NCBI RefSeq assembly: GCF_002014985.1
Contig: NZ_MUXU01000056.1
Coordinates: 1-64,000, forward strand
Reading direction: 5' to 3'
DNA length: 64,000 bases
Source: Moraxella caviae
Lineage (GTDB): Bacteria; Pseudomonadota; Gammaproteobacteria; Pseudomonadales; Moraxellaceae
The notes under the pieces: model-generated
Told to the model about the DNA's origin: nothing
Seen by the model: the letters and a program-made list of their open reading frames with translations, nothing else
Databases searched by the model: none
Part shown: one piece after another, positions 26,536 through 35,395 of the stretch
Layout: each line of letters opens with the position of its first letter
Position numbering within the stretch: the first letter of the stretch is position 1
Program-made: the position numbers and the translations under genes

Positions 26536-27312
26536 TTAGAAGCGGTAAGTTACACCAACTTTAGCGATTGGGAACCAACGAAGTAGGTCTTCGTTACGGA
26601 TGTCCGCACGGATTTTGCTTTGAGTTGCAGTGCTTACGTTAGCTTCGTTAGTGGTGAAAGTTACGTCTGGTTTGCCCATGTAAGCTGCACCAACTTCACC
26701 GAACACACCCCAGTTTTTGTTTAGGTTTGGACGGAAGCCAACAGTCAAGTAAGGCGCTAGATCGTTACCGTTTTCGATGGTCGCTTCAACGTCTTTCGCG
26801 GTAAGACCAGTTTTTTCGCCAGTTTTGCGGTTTTCAACTGGAGTTGCTTTGATTTCCCAATCAGGAACGATCACACCAGCACCCACAGTTAGCCAGTTTG
26901 ACGCTGGACGCATTTGAACGCCTAGGTATGGGTTAGAAAAATCGCTTTCACGAACGTCGTATTTGTAGTCGCCGATTTTTAGATCGTCAACACCAAATAG
27001 GTCGGTTACGTCGCCACCAGCCCAACCAGCTTGTAGTTCAGTGGTAGGGTTTACAGACCATGCAACGTTTGCACCATAACCTAGCGAACCAACTTCTAGG
27101 CTAACTGCCGCTGGGTTTACTGCGGTTTTGAAAAGAGTTTTGCCGCCATCAACAACAGCGCCGCCAGTGTTTTTTACACCGTCAACAACTGCAGTACCAG
27201 CAGTTTTTGCGCCTTTTACAACGGCATTGCCAGCGTCAGTTACAACGTTTGCCATTGCGCCAGTAGATAGTAGAGCTGCTGCAGCGATTGCAGATAGTTT
27301 TACAGCTTTCAT
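26536..27312 (-). CDS. Outer-membrane beta-barrel protein with N-terminal 11-residue repeats
   Basis: 258 residues. A signal peptide (1-21, cleavage after AMA) leads to a helical segment made of three 11-residue repeats (residues 27-59: AGNAVVKGAKT, AGTAVVDGVKN, TGGAVVDGGKT). The rest (about 65-258) alternates polar and hydrophobic residues like an eight-stranded barrel and ends in VGVTYRF, a terminal Phe as expected for Bam-inserted proteins. Segments such as YGANVAWSVNPTTELQAGWAGGD and APYLTVGFRPNLNKNWGVFGEVG recall OmpW/YfaZ-like barrels, but no named family is assigned. The AGGAGAAAGC ribosome site and a strong terminator suggest high expression. The helix could be a periplasmic or surface amphipathic segment. 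Confidence 0.75.
   Translation of the reverse strand: MKAVKLSAIAAAALLSTGAMANVVTDAGNAVVKGAKTAGTAVVDGVKNTGGAVVDGGKTLFKTAVNPAAVSLEVGSLGYGANVAWSVNPTTELQAGWAGGDVTDLFGVDDLKIGDYKYDVRESDFSNPYLGVQMRPASNWLTVGAGVIVPDWEIKATPVENRKTGEKTGLTAKDVEATIENGNDLAPYLTVGFRPNLNKNWGVFGEVGAAYMGKPDVTFTTNEANVSTATQSKIRADIRNEDLLRWFPIAKVGVTYRF
27136..27234 (-). repeat. Three 33-bp (11-residue) tandem repeats in the barrel protein gene
   Basis: Encodes three copies of AG-x-AVV-x-G-x-K-x. The 11-residue period is that of amphipathic hendecad helices. Confidence 0.7.
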
Positions 27313-27692
27313 TGCTTTCTCCTAAGGATTGAGACTTTACTCAAGGGAATTTGCTACACGTTGAGCGTAGTCGTTTTACGGTTTCTATTAAAAACGATTT
27401 TAGCCGCTTCTTCACCGTAGTTTTTGATGGCTTTGTGTAACTTTATGTAAACATTATGGCGAAATATGAAATTTCAGCAATATTATTTACAAAAATCACA
27501 CAAACGAATCAAATCGCTTGCCAATCTTATTTGTCCATTTGAAACATTGATAGGGATAACATCTCAAATTTTCAAGTCAAGTTGCTATTTTAGCATATTT
27601 TTACACCGATTTGCCCATTCTTTTTGAATTTGTAACAAAATTTTTATGACCGATACGGTCATTTTTCGTAAAATCGCACCTTTTTACGCCCA
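27313..27692. other. Upstream region of barrel protein gene / downstream of pilE
   Basis: 380 AT-rich bases. It should hold the barrel gene promoter and end of the pil operon; no promoter or clear terminator could be assigned. No gene is seen. Confidence 0.5.
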
Positions 27693-28205
27693 TCAGCGCA
27701 CCAGCCAAGATTCGTCAGTGCCACACTTTGCTTGTGTCGTGGGCGAATTTGGCACCAGCGAGCATTTTACACCCTGATGATTGACGCTAAAAATTGGCTT
27801 GTCTTTCTCATCTGGCGTGGCGATGATTTGCCAAGCACCGCCAAGCATGGCTTTTGGTAAAGATAGTACTGGGTTTTGCACTGCGTTTTGTTCGGCATTT
27901 TGCTCTAAATTTGACGGCAAATGCAGCGTCAAGGTGTAGCCGTCATAAGTTTTACGAAAGTCCGCCACACGCAAGGACGACACGCCGCCAATCATCGCCG
28001 CTTCATTGACCTGCCCTGCCAAAGCCTGCATTTGGCTCATGAGCGTCAGCTGCCAAGCCTTCGCCATGTGTGCCTGATAGCGTGGCACGGCAATCAGCGC
28101 AAGCACGGCAATGATAACAAGCACCGCCAACAGCTCAAGCATACTGATGCCTGCTTGGGGTTTTAAAACGCCCAGCTTTAAAAATGGTTTTGAGCGTATT
28201 TTCAT
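27693..28205 (-). CDS. pilE: Type IV minor pilin, PilE-like
   Basis: A 170-residue prepilin. The leader MKIRSKPFLKLGVLKPQAG is cut by PilD before the mature N-terminus ISMLELLAVLVIIAVLALIA, which has the conserved Glu at +5 but Ile instead of Phe/Met at +1. The body has two C-terminal cysteines (about Lys-Cys-Ser and Lys-Cys-Gly), the usual disulfide-bonded D-region. It is last in the pilV-W-X-Y1-E cluster, where PilE-type minor pilins help prime pilus assembly and display PilY1. The start is set at 28205 (GGTG six bases before); 28208 is also an ATG. An in-frame 12-bp repeat codes an Asn/Gln-rich stretch. Confidence 0.82.
   Translation of the reverse strand: MKIRSKPFLKLGVLKPQAGISMLELLAVLVIIAVLALIAVPRYQAHMAKAWQLTLMSQMQALAGQVNEAAMIGGVSSLRVADFRKTYDGYTLTLHLPSNLEQNAEQNAVQNPVLSLPKAMLGGAWQIIATPDEKDKPIFSVNHQGVKCSLVPNSPTTQAKCGTDESWLVR
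27874..27909 (-). repeat. In-frame 12-bp tandem repeat in pilE
   Basis: Three 12-bp units, TTTTGCACTGCG, TTTTGTTCGGCA, TTTTGCTCTAAA, coding LEQN-AEQN-AVQN on the minus strand. Confidence 0.65.
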
Positions 28206-28306
28206 CATTTTCACCAAATTAGCTAAATCTTTCGTTTTGTTATGCACACTATACTGGCGATGCAATTTAGTACAGCTTAGTTCAACACCGCCCAATCAAG
28301 CACAAT

Positions 28307-31300
28307 TCAATCACGCAACGCACGCACGTCATACCAATACAACTTTCTAAGCCGTGCGTCATTTGCCAGCGGCTGTGTGTCGCTTGGCGCAGTGTCTGGT
28401 GCGGTGCTTGGCGTGCTATTTTGTGCGTCAAGCCCTGTCGCAGACAGCACATCAAGCTGTGCGCCATCATTGCTTGTCGTCAAATTCGCCTGCCAAAGCC
28501 CCTGCACCAAATCACCCATCACGCCAAAATCCGACTCACCAAGCGCAAACAGCGGCTGATGATTGCGGGCATTTTTACACACACCAAATGGCAAACAAAA
28601 GCCTTGCGTTTGCGACACGCCAGCAAGATACGCCTGACAAGCGTCCGCAGGCTTGACGCTAAATTTTGGGCTATATGCCGTCAAATAATGAATCGCCTGC
28701 ACGCCCACACGTCCGCTCGCAGACACAGGCACAATCATACCACTGTCCACGCCCACCGCAGGCGCACCATTCACATTTAGCGCACGATACCAGCCGCCAC
28801 TTCTGGCAACTTTTCGCATATCCGCCACGCTGCCAAGCTCGCTTAATCGCACCAAATCCGCCAAGCGCACATCACGCGTGGCAAAAGGCGCAGCCTTACT
28901 CATCAAGCCATCATCAAAAATGCCAAACACCAAAGACGGCTGTGATTTTGCCAAATTGTCATTTGACTTATCATGTAAGCCATCGCTCGCCAATCCGCCA
29001 CTTATTAAACTTATCAGCGCAAAACGCCTTGATTTGCTTTTGGCGCTGATTTTCGCCTGCTGACGGCTGGGATTGGCGTGATAGTCATAAAAACTGACAA
29101 GCGGTCTGTGGTGAAATTGAATGGCATGATTTGGCGCTGGATTTAGGTCTAGGCTTTCGTTAAAACTTGGGTTTTGCCCATCCGTGTTCGTATCCGCCAC
29201 AAAAATTCGCACAATGCGTGCGTCAAGTTTTTGATTTGCTGCATTGTCCGTCAAATCCACACGCAGCAGCTGTCCGCCCAAATCCGCCACATACAGATGG
29301 TCAGCGTTGCCGTCTTGATTGCGATCAAGCACCGCTGGCGTGGCAATGATGGCGTGGCGCAAATGCTTTTCATCATCGTCCGCTTGCCCATGCGCACCGC
29401 TCCACACACCAAGCACGTTGCCCGTCAAAGCGTGCAAAATATAAATGGCATTGCCAGCAGTCGGCTCGGCGCACGCCACACGCCCAAAACAATCCGCACC
29501 GCCGCCCGTCAGCACCGCAGGCACGCTCACACCGCCCACCAGCACACGGCTGATACTGACCGCTTGGTGAATGTGGCTGATGCGCGGGTGCGTGGCTGGA
29601 TTGATTTGCCATAAAATACGCGGCGCACCGCCTGTCAGCGCAGGCGTGATGTCCACCGCCATCAAGCCCTTGCCCGCTCTGCCAAAGCCGCCCACCGCAA
29701 TCAGCTTATGCGCACCTTGATCAGCCACCCACGCAATGCGCCAATCTGCCGCAAACACCTGCTGCAATACTGGCGATGGCGTCAAAAGCAGCGCTGTGAT
29801 TTGCTCGCCAGTCGTACGCTTTAGCACACGCAGCACGCCAAAACCATCGGCAAACGCCACAAAGCCATCTGCTGTGCCAGCTGCTGCCAAATACTTCACA
29901 CTTGGCGCAACCGCTGGCGCAAAACCAAGCGCACCCATGCTTGGCGTAAGATTATCAAATAAAAACTTGGGCGGATTTACCGATAATTGATTGATAAGCT
30001 GCTCAGTGCTGACTGAGTGCGAATTGACTGAATTTGTCGTTTGGTTGTCTGGCGCAGATGAATTATTGGACAAGTTGTCGGACAAATTGCTAGACGCATG
30101 ATCAAGCGCATTATCAGAAAAACCATTCGCCTGCAGCACCGCCTGCGTGCGCACCGAAGGCACTCCCAAAATCTGCAGCAATGCCTTGATGTCATCAGGC
30201 GTGTACTCTGCACCCAGCCGCTCAAAGCCAGCCGCACCTTGATGAGACACCGCCAAGCGCACAAGCTCGCCATCGTGCCGATTTTGACGCACATACAGAT
30301 GATTAGGCGTGTCATGGCTATAATCATTGGCATTTGGCTGATTTGCCCTGCGCCTTAGCCAAGCATTCGCCCCACTGCGCCCATCTGCCGCCCATAAATC
30401 CTGCACATTGGCATTAGGCATGGCGACTGGACTTGGCGCAGCAGTCAAACCTGCCGATGGCTTGGCGGTTTGGTATAACGCCTGCAGCCTTGTATCCACC
30501 AGCGTGCTTTTTTGGGCGGCGTGCGTGGCAAATTTAAGCACATTACCCTGCCAACCAGCTGACGTGCGCGCCACCGCTCCCACATAGCCAAAACGCCCAC
30601 GCACCGTAAAATTCGCCCAAGCATAGCGATTTTCATGCGCAAACATCGCCAAAATCCGCTCGGCAAACGCACTGACCGTCTGCGCCAAATCATTCTGCTC
30701 GCTGGCTTGAGCGTTTAAATGCAGCGCAAAACTGCACGCAGCCACTGATGATTTTACACTTTCATTAAAAGCAATCGCCCCATCGCCAATGGGTAAACTG
30801 GCAAGCTGCCGAGCAAGCGTTTGCCGCCCTGACTCGCTTAGCGACTCTTGGAATAACTGCTGATTTGCGCTATTGATTTGTAACGTTGCATTCGGTAAAT
30901 CCGCCATCTGCGATAACGCCAAAAGCAGCGCCATGCGTGCCACTGAAGCTGCGTCATACACCACACGCCCGCCAGCTGCACAGCCGTGCATGGCATAAGT
31001 GATACGCTCATCACCAATCATCACCGTAAAGTTTTGTGTGTAATTAGTACGCACAATCTGCGTGTGCGCACCGTCCACACCTGCCAAAACCTTGACATCA
31101 CACAGCGTTTGCGCCTGCGTGATGGAAGGTGCGCCTGCCGTACGCCCAAAATCCACTTCAAGCACGCCCAGCGATTGTGGCGCACGATACACCGCCAAAC
31201 TGCCGCCCGTCATCTGTGCATGGCTGACTTGCATCACGCCAAATACCGTAAAACTTAGCAACAAACTTAGCAAAACAGCCGTGCGCACGCTTTGAAAAGC

Positions 31301-31387
31301 TCTGATTTTGATAAGCGCAAACACGCCCAGCCTTGGCAAATCAGCTGCCAAAAATTCACGCTGTCCACTTTTATCAATGATACTCAT
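28307..31387 (-). CDS. pilY1: PilY1-type pilus-associated adhesin/assembly protein
   Basis: A 1026-residue exported protein. A signal-like hydrophobic segment (about 36-60) follows a basic start. The variable N-terminal half leads to a C-terminal PilY1 beta-propeller region containing VLDRNQDGNADHLYVADLGG, the EF-hand-like calcium loop with Asp ligands that controls pilus extension and retraction in PilY1/PilC proteins. A second Asp/Asn-rich loop (FVADTNTDGQNPSF) follows. No VWA/MIDAS motif is obvious in the N-terminal part, so it resembles the Acinetobacter/Neisseria PilC type. A Ser/Asn-rich linker holds a 12-bp repeat (30064-30099). The start at 31387 overlaps the end of pilX by 14 bases; 11 further codons upstream are open. 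Confidence 0.88.
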   Translation of the reverse strand: MSIIDKSGQREFLAADLPRLGVFALIKIRAFQSVRTAVLLSLLLSFTVFGVMQVSHAQMTGGSLAVYRAPQSLGVLEVDFGRTAGAPSITQAQTLCDVKVLAGVDGAHTQIVRTNYTQNFTVMIGDERITYAMHGCAAGGRVVYDAASVARMALLLALSQMADLPNATLQINSANQQLFQESLSESGRQTLARQLASLPIGDGAIAFNESVKSSVAACSFALHLNAQASEQNDLAQTVSAFAERILAMFAHENRYAWANFTVRGRFGYVGAVARTSAGWQGNVLKFATHAAQKSTLVDTRLQALYQTAKPSAGLTAAPSPVAMPNANVQDLWAADGRSGANAWLRRRANQPNANDYSHDTPNHLYVRQNRHDGELVRLAVSHQGAAGFERLGAEYTPDDIKALLQILGVPSVRTQAVLQANGFSDNALDHASSNLSDNLSNNSSAPDNQTTNSVNSHSVSTEQLINQLSVNPPKFLFDNLTPSMGALGFAPAVAPSVKYLAAAGTADGFVAFADGFGVLRVLKRTTGEQITALLLTPSPVLQQVFAADWRIAWVADQGAHKLIAVGGFGRAGKGLMAVDITPALTGGAPRILWQINPATHPRISHIHQAVSISRVLVGGVSVPAVLTGGGADCFGRVACAEPTAGNAIYILHALTGNVLGVWSGAHGQADDDEKHLRHAIIATPAVLDRNQDGNADHLYVADLGGQLLRVDLTDNAANQKLDARIVRIFVADTNTDGQNPSFNESLDLNPAPNHAIQFHHRPLVSFYDYHANPSRQQAKISAKSKSRRFALISLISGGLASDGLHDKSNDNLAKSQPSLVFGIFDDGLMSKAAPFATRDVRLADLVRLSELGSVADMRKVARSGGWYRALNVNGAPAVGVDSGMIVPVSASGRVGVQAIHYLTAYSPKFSVKPADACQAYLAGVSQTQGFCLPFGVCKNARNHQPLFALGESDFGVMGDLVQGLWQANLTTSNDGAQLDVLSATGLDAQNSTPSTAPDTAPSDTQPLANDARLRKLYWYDVRALRD
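30064..30099 (-). repeat. In-frame 12-bp degenerate repeat in pilY1 linker
   Basis: Codes SNLSDNLSNNSS; plus-strand units read like TTGGACAAG TTG and TCGGACAAATTG. Confidence 0.55.
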
Positions 31388-32201
31388 AGGCTTGCACCAA
31401 AAGCTGATGGGCGATGTCATACTTGGCGAGACAATCGGTCAGCACGCCAGACAAATCAAGGCTTGGTTCATCAAAACCCACCGCAGCAAAGCACGCCTGC
31501 GCACCTTGCCAAGCTGATTTATCCGCCACCAAAGCCGCCAGCGAATACACGTTAAATTGCACCCCAAGCGCAGGCAACGCACCGCCATCAGTACCATCTG
31601 CCAATAAATCCGCCAGCCTTGCCAAATCCTGCACATCTGCCGACACACCAGTGGCAACTGCCGAAAAATCCTGCGCTGCTTCTTCTGCGCTCGCTGCCAC
31701 CCACAGCTGAATGACTACAGCCTTGTGCGCAGCCAAATCTGCCGCTGGCTGACAAGTGGCGTGCGTTTGTAGTGCGCCATCGGCATAAAAATTTTGCCCA
31801 GCAAGTGCTGGCTCATAACAAAACGTGGTGAATGCCTGCAACGATTTGTCATTTTTTCTTAAATTTGCGCCATTTTCAGCGTCTGACGCATTAGTAAAAA
31901 TCTGCTTTTCGGCTTGCTTTTGGGCAAGCGCGCGCACCAATCGCCCAAAAACCCCACGCTCGGACAGTGCAATCTGCGCACCACCATGATCAAGCGCATA
32001 AAACGGCAAATCCGCCTGCACAAACAACTCATTTGCTGCCGTGCCAGCCTGCGCCACACGCACATCGTGCAGACTTTGGCGAATGGCAAGTGCCGCAAGC
32101 ACAATCATCACCAGCACCGCCACAAGTACCGCTGCCAGCACAAAGCCACGCTCTTGGCGTGTGCTTTTGGCATAAGACTGATTAAACCGCTGAAATTTCA
32201 T
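31374..32201 (-). CDS. pilX: Type IV minor pilin PilX
   Basis: A 275-residue prepilin-like protein: a short leader ending QERG, then FVLAAVLVAVLVMIVLAALA. As in other PilX proteins the hydrophobic N-terminus lacks Glu at +5. The body is Ala-rich with scattered cysteines. PilX is a core minor pilin that links the priming complex to PilY1, and the gene overlaps the pilY1 start, so the two are translationally coupled. Assignment rests on position and N-terminus; the body is poorly conserved in this family. Confidence 0.82.
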   Translation of the reverse strand: MKFQRFNQSYAKSTRQERGFVLAAVLVAVLVMIVLAALAIRQSLHDVRVAQAGTAANELFVQADLPFYALDHGGAQIALSERGVFGRLVRALAQKQAEKQIFTNASDAENGANLRKNDKSLQAFTTFCYEPALAGQNFYADGALQTHATCQPAADLAAHKAVVIQLWVAASAEEAAQDFSAVATGVSADVQDLARLADLLADGTDGGALPALGVQFNVYSLAALVADKSAWQGAQACFAAVGFDEPSLDLSGVLTDCLAKYDIAHQLLVQAYEYH

Positions 32202-32263
32202 GAGTTTTTAAGTTTGAAAAATTATCTTTAACCATCACTTGCGCTTATTACTCATCACACCCA

Positions 32264-33448
32264 TCAATCCGCCAGTGCATTTCTTAGCGTGATGTGCGTT
32301 TGGTGCAAGGTGCGCTTGTGGTTTGGTGCGTCATCGGCGATGGTTTTACGCTTGCCAAACACTTCAAAAACCGTCTGCGCCTGCTGTCCGCTGGGCAATG
32401 ACAAAGGCGCACGGCTAATCAGCGCAAGTCGCACCGACACGATGGGTGGCGGTGAATTGTCGTTCAAATCATCAGAAAAGTCATCAGAAAAATCACCTGC
32501 CGCATTTTGCGCACCATCAGCCTGCCGTGCCTGCGCCCAATAACCACCTGCCAGCGCGCGGTATTCATCAGCCGACACAAAACGCACACCGTCCGCCAGC
32601 TGCACACCAAGCTCAACCCAAAACCCTTCTACGCCACTTGCCACGATTTCACTTTCCACACCAAGCCCATAAATGCGGTTCGCCTGCTTGGTTTTAGCCT
32701 GCGCATCGATGATGGCGTTTAGATAACTGCTGCTGCGCTCCACATCACGCACGCCATCACGCTCAATGCGCTCAGGAACGAAACGTGCCGAATCGCAGCG
32801 CAAATTTAGCGTGCGTGCGCTGTCTTGTGCGTTTTGCGTGGCGTTTTGTGCGCTTAGGCTGGGTGCTTGCTCCACAAAATAACGCTCAATCACCACTTGT
32901 CCTGCCACGTCCGCCATCTCACCACTCGCCAAGCGCACACGCCTTGCACCCAGTGCCAATTTACCTTCGCAATCCCACATGGTTTGTGGCGCGCGGTAAA
33001 TAATCGTCAGCTGATCGGACGCGCCATCTGTGGTATTTGCGTACGATGTCTTAGCTGATGAATCGCTCAAATACATCGCCACAGACGCATCGTCCGCCAC
33101 GCTTTGCCACGAAAGCTGCGCCAAATCCAGCAAAATTGACGCAGGCTTTACCGCCAGCACATCATCACCCATGCCAAATCCCGCCAAGCGAATGTTTGCC
33201 GCCATGCTTTGCAGCGCAAAACTTTCGGTATCAATGGCATGGACGCTACTTTCTTGCACCGCAAGGCTGCGCACGCCCATCAAAAGCACCTGAGTCAGCG
33301 CAAGTACAATCATCGCACCAATGGCAAGCACCACCACAAGCTCAAGCAAGCTAAGCCCACGCTCACTTTTTGAGCTGCGGTTTTGGTATGGCGACTTGGC
33401 TGAATTTGTCCAAATTAAACCATTTGCGCTTGGCTGAAAATTTTTCAT
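32264..33448 (-). CDS. pilW: Type IV minor pilin PilW
   Basis: A 394-residue prepilin. The leader ends SERG and the mature form begins LSLLELVVVLAIGAMIVLALTQ, with Glu at +5 and the motif of PilW. At nearly 400 residues it is the largest minor pilin, as usual for PilW. Typical segments are SMAANIRLAGFGMGDD and QLTIIYRAPQTMWDCEG. Two in-frame 12-bp repeats code QNATQNAQDSA (about 32822-32857) and DFSDDFSDDLND (about 32465-32500). It lies 62 bases from pilX and one base from pilV. Confidence 0.86.
   Translation of the reverse strand: MKNFQPSANGLIWTNSAKSPYQNRSSKSERGLSLLELVVVLAIGAMIVLALTQVLLMGVRSLAVQESSVHAIDTESFALQSMAANIRLAGFGMGDDVLAVKPASILLDLAQLSWQSVADDASVAMYLSDSSAKTSYANTTDGASDQLTIIYRAPQTMWDCEGKLALGARRVRLASGEMADVAGQVVIERYFVEQAPSLSAQNATQNAQDSARTLNLRCDSARFVPERIERDGVRDVERSSSYLNAIIDAQAKTKQANRIYGLGVESEIVASGVEGFWVELGVQLADGVRFVSADEYRALAGGYWAQARQADGAQNAAGDFSDDFSDDLNDNSPPPIVSVRLALISRAPLSLPSGQQAQTVFEVFGKRKTIADDAPNHKRTLHQTHITLRNALAD
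32465..32500 (-). repeat. In-frame 12-bp repeat in pilW, Asp-rich
   Basis: AAGTCATCAGAA-type units code DFSD-DFSD-DLND. Confidence 0.6.
32822..32857 (-). repeat. In-frame 12-bp repeat in pilW, Gln/Asn-rich
   Basis: TTGCGTGGCGTT-type units code NATQ-NAQD and neighbours. Confidence 0.5.
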
Positions 33449-33449
33449 A

Positions 33450-34280
33450 CTAATAACTTTTTACCACAATGCACTGCGCACCTTGATGATACCGCCCATC
33501 GCCAAAAGCGCACGCCACGCCTGCGCCATCTTGCACATCTGTGCGCACCGTATCGCTGATGATGGCTTGAGTTTGCCCCCATGCCGCAATCAAGCACAGC
33601 TGCTTTGGATTGTCTGCACAAAACACCGCATTAAACCGCGCGTCATGCGCCAAAGCCGTGTGCGCCGCTTGATAAGCATAGGCAGCCACAAGCTCATTGG
33701 GCGCACAGCTCGCCTGACAATCCTGTGCTTTTAATGCTGACGCTGCCGCACGATAAGCGCTCAAATCAGACGCAGCTTGCTGATTTACTGCGGATAATAA
33801 ATTGGCATAATGGCGTTTTTGCTCGTCCGTCATCAGTCGCACCGCTTCGTTTTGCGCAGCGATAAGACTTGCCATGTGCGCATAAGTTGCTGCATGATGC
33901 GTGGTTTGCCCAGCACGCAAATACAGCGCCATCATGCCAAGCGCCGCAAACGAAAACACCAAAAGCGCCACCAAAACTTCCAGCAGGCTAAACCCTGCTT
34001 GCTTGGCTTGTGGCTTGGCTTGTGGTTTTTTAAATCGTTTGGCTCGTGGCTTGATAAAAGATTGAGAAAATGAATGGTGTGAAAATTTGACGCACAAATT
34101 TTTAAGGTAAAAACTTGTGGCATAAAAATTTTGGATAAAGAAGTTTTGGTTAGGAAAACTTTGGCTAGAAAAACTTTGCTTATAAAAACGTTGCGTGTGC
34201 AAACTTTGGGCGCAGTACTCTTTGCCCAAGTGCGCACAGCGTTTGGGTGATGAAATTTGGTGGGTCAAATGACAAGACAA
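33450..34280 (-). CDS. pilV: Type IV minor pilin PilV (start uncertain)
   Basis: The mature pilin begins GFSLLEVLVALLVFSFAALGMMALY, a PilV signature with Glu at +5, and the body has several cysteines (QDCQASCAPNE, CADNPKQLCLIA). The open frame gives 276 residues, but 96 of them precede the PilD cleavage Gly, whereas prepilin leaders are normally below 30 residues. Residues 27-61 are a pentapeptide repeat (F-x-x-Q-S/N). No ATG or GTG lies between the repeat and the cleavage site; only a TTG (LCVKF, at about 34097) is available. Either the leader is truly long or translation starts at a weak codon. First gene of the pil operon. Confidence 0.78.
   Translation of the reverse strand: MSCHLTHQISSPKRCAHLGKEYCAQSLHTQRFYKQSFSSQSFPNQNFFIQNFYATSFYLKNLCVKFSHHSFSQSFIKPRAKRFKKPQAKPQAKQAGFSLLEVLVALLVFSFAALGMMALYLRAGQTTHHAATYAHMASLIAAQNEAVRLMTDEQKRHYANLLSAVNQQAASDLSAYRAAASALKAQDCQASCAPNELVAAYAYQAAHTALAHDARFNAVFCADNPKQLCLIAAWGQTQAIISDTVRTDVQDGAGVACAFGDGRYHQGAQCIVVKSY
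34098..34202 (-). repeat. 15-bp degenerate tandem repeat in the pilV leader
   Basis: Seven 15-bp units on the plus strand such as AAACTTTGGCTAGAA, AAACTTTGCTTATAA, AAACGTTGCGTGTGC. Read on the minus strand they give FYKQS, FSSQS, FPNQN, FFIQN, FYATS, FYLKN. Confidence 0.75.
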
Positions 34281-34417
34281 GCCGCACTCCCTTGCAGGCG
34301 ATAAAATTTACTGACGATGATAGCGGATTTTTGCGCACTTGAAAAGCCAAAAATGCGCACAAACACCCAAAAGCGATAAAACTAAAGACGTTAAAATCCG
34401 TTTTGGTAGGTTTTGGG

Positions 34418-34463
34418 GAAACTTTTAGTGAAACTTTTAGTAAAATATTGGTGAAGTTTTGCT
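34418..34463. repeat. 12-bp tandem repeat between comF and pilV
   Basis: GAAACTTTTAGT occurs twice in perfect tandem (34418-34441), followed by two degenerate units. It lies in the upstream region of the pil operon. Confidence 0.6.
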
Positions 34464-34491
34464 GGTTTTGGCAAACCACTTTAAGCAAAAA

Positions 34492-35316
34492 TCATTCGCC
34501 CAGCGAAAAATCCGCCCTGCCGTGCGCCACGCACACCGCCAGCAACCGAGCGTCTGGCATGGCGTTTAGCACCGCTTTTGCCAAAGCTGACATGGTCGCG
34601 CCTGTGGTCAGCACATCGTCAAACAGCACCACTTGACGCACAGGTGGCGACTTAGTAAGCACAAACGCATTCGCCAAATTTTCAAGCCGTGCGCTGCGAT
34701 CAAGCCCACGCTGGTGCGCTGCGCTGTCCACACGCTTCACGCCTTGCCACAGCGGCAATCGCCAATGATACGCCAAAAATTTCGCCAACATCAGCGCAGG
34801 GTCAAACCCCCGCTCACGCAGGCGCGGCTTGGTGCTTGGTACGGGTAAAATCACGGTGTTGTGGCGGTTTGTGCCGTCTGGTTTTGGTAAGGTTTGTAAA
34901 ATATGCGCCAGCGCCAAAAACGCAGGCACGTCTTCTTCGTCCTTGAACAGATGAAAAAGTCGGTTGATGGGATATTGGTAGAAAGTTGCCGCAAATACAG
35001 GAATGCTTTTTGGCGGCAGATGGGTTTGAGACGATAAATTGGTTTGAGATGGCGGATTGATTTGCGCTGACAAAGCAGCGTCCACCAAAGTCAAAGGCAA
35101 GCGCACAGGCTGATTGCGCCAAGCTAGAGAGCGATGGCACGGTGCGCACAAAAAAGCCTGCGCCTTTAGATAACGCAAATCCGCTTGCCGATAACCATCA
35201 CCAAATCGCTGCTGACACAGCACGCATTGGCGCATATCCACAGGCAGCGCACCCAAAAGCCGCCGCAGCCCCACAGATAACGCACAAGGCGGTAAGCGCA
35301 CTGTCGTTGTTCGCAT
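34492..35316 (-). CDS. comF: ComF family phosphoribosyltransferase-like competence protein
   Basis: A 274-residue protein with an N-terminal zinc-finger-like region (CVLCQQRFG ... CAPCHRSLAW) and a C-terminal PRTase fold with the PRPP loop VVLFDDVLTTGATMSALAK. VPSTKPRLRERGFDPALMLAKFLA is typical of ComF/GntX. Family members are needed for DNA uptake in naturally transformable bacteria, probably in the cytoplasm with PriA and DprA. The position just upstream of the pilus operon fits a transformation role. A linker at about 85-102 has three 18-bp units. The ribosome site GGGAGG precedes the start. Confidence 0.9.
   Translation of the reverse strand: MRTTTVRLPPCALSVGLRRLLGALPVDMRQCVLCQQRFGDGYRQADLRYLKAQAFLCAPCHRSLAWRNQPVRLPLTLVDAALSAQINPPSQTNLSSQTHLPPKSIPVFAATFYQYPINRLFHLFKDEEDVPAFLALAHILQTLPKPDGTNRHNTVILPVPSTKPRLRERGFDPALMLAKFLAYHWRLPLWQGVKRVDSAAHQRGLDRSARLENLANAFVLTKSPPVRQVVLFDDVLTTGATMSALAKAVLNAMPDARLLAVCVAHGRADFSLGE
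35015..35068 (-). repeat. In-frame 18-bp tandem repeat in comF
   Basis: Units GGCAGATGGGTTTGAGAC, GATAAATTGGTTTGAGAT, GGCGGATTGATTTGCGCT code a six-residue Ser/Gln/Thr/Pro repeat between the zinc-finger and PRTase parts. Confidence 0.65.
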
Positions 35317-35395
35317 TACCGCCTCCCTTTTATTTAACCAAGATTTCTCATTAAATCTTTGATTTTCTTAGAAAATTTTGCCTGAAAACCGCCAA

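Noticed and set aside
28307-31420. Several long plus-strand reading frames opposite pilY1 and other GC-richer genes
   Set aside because: They lie wholly within well-supported genes, lack ribosome sites and have shadow-like composition.
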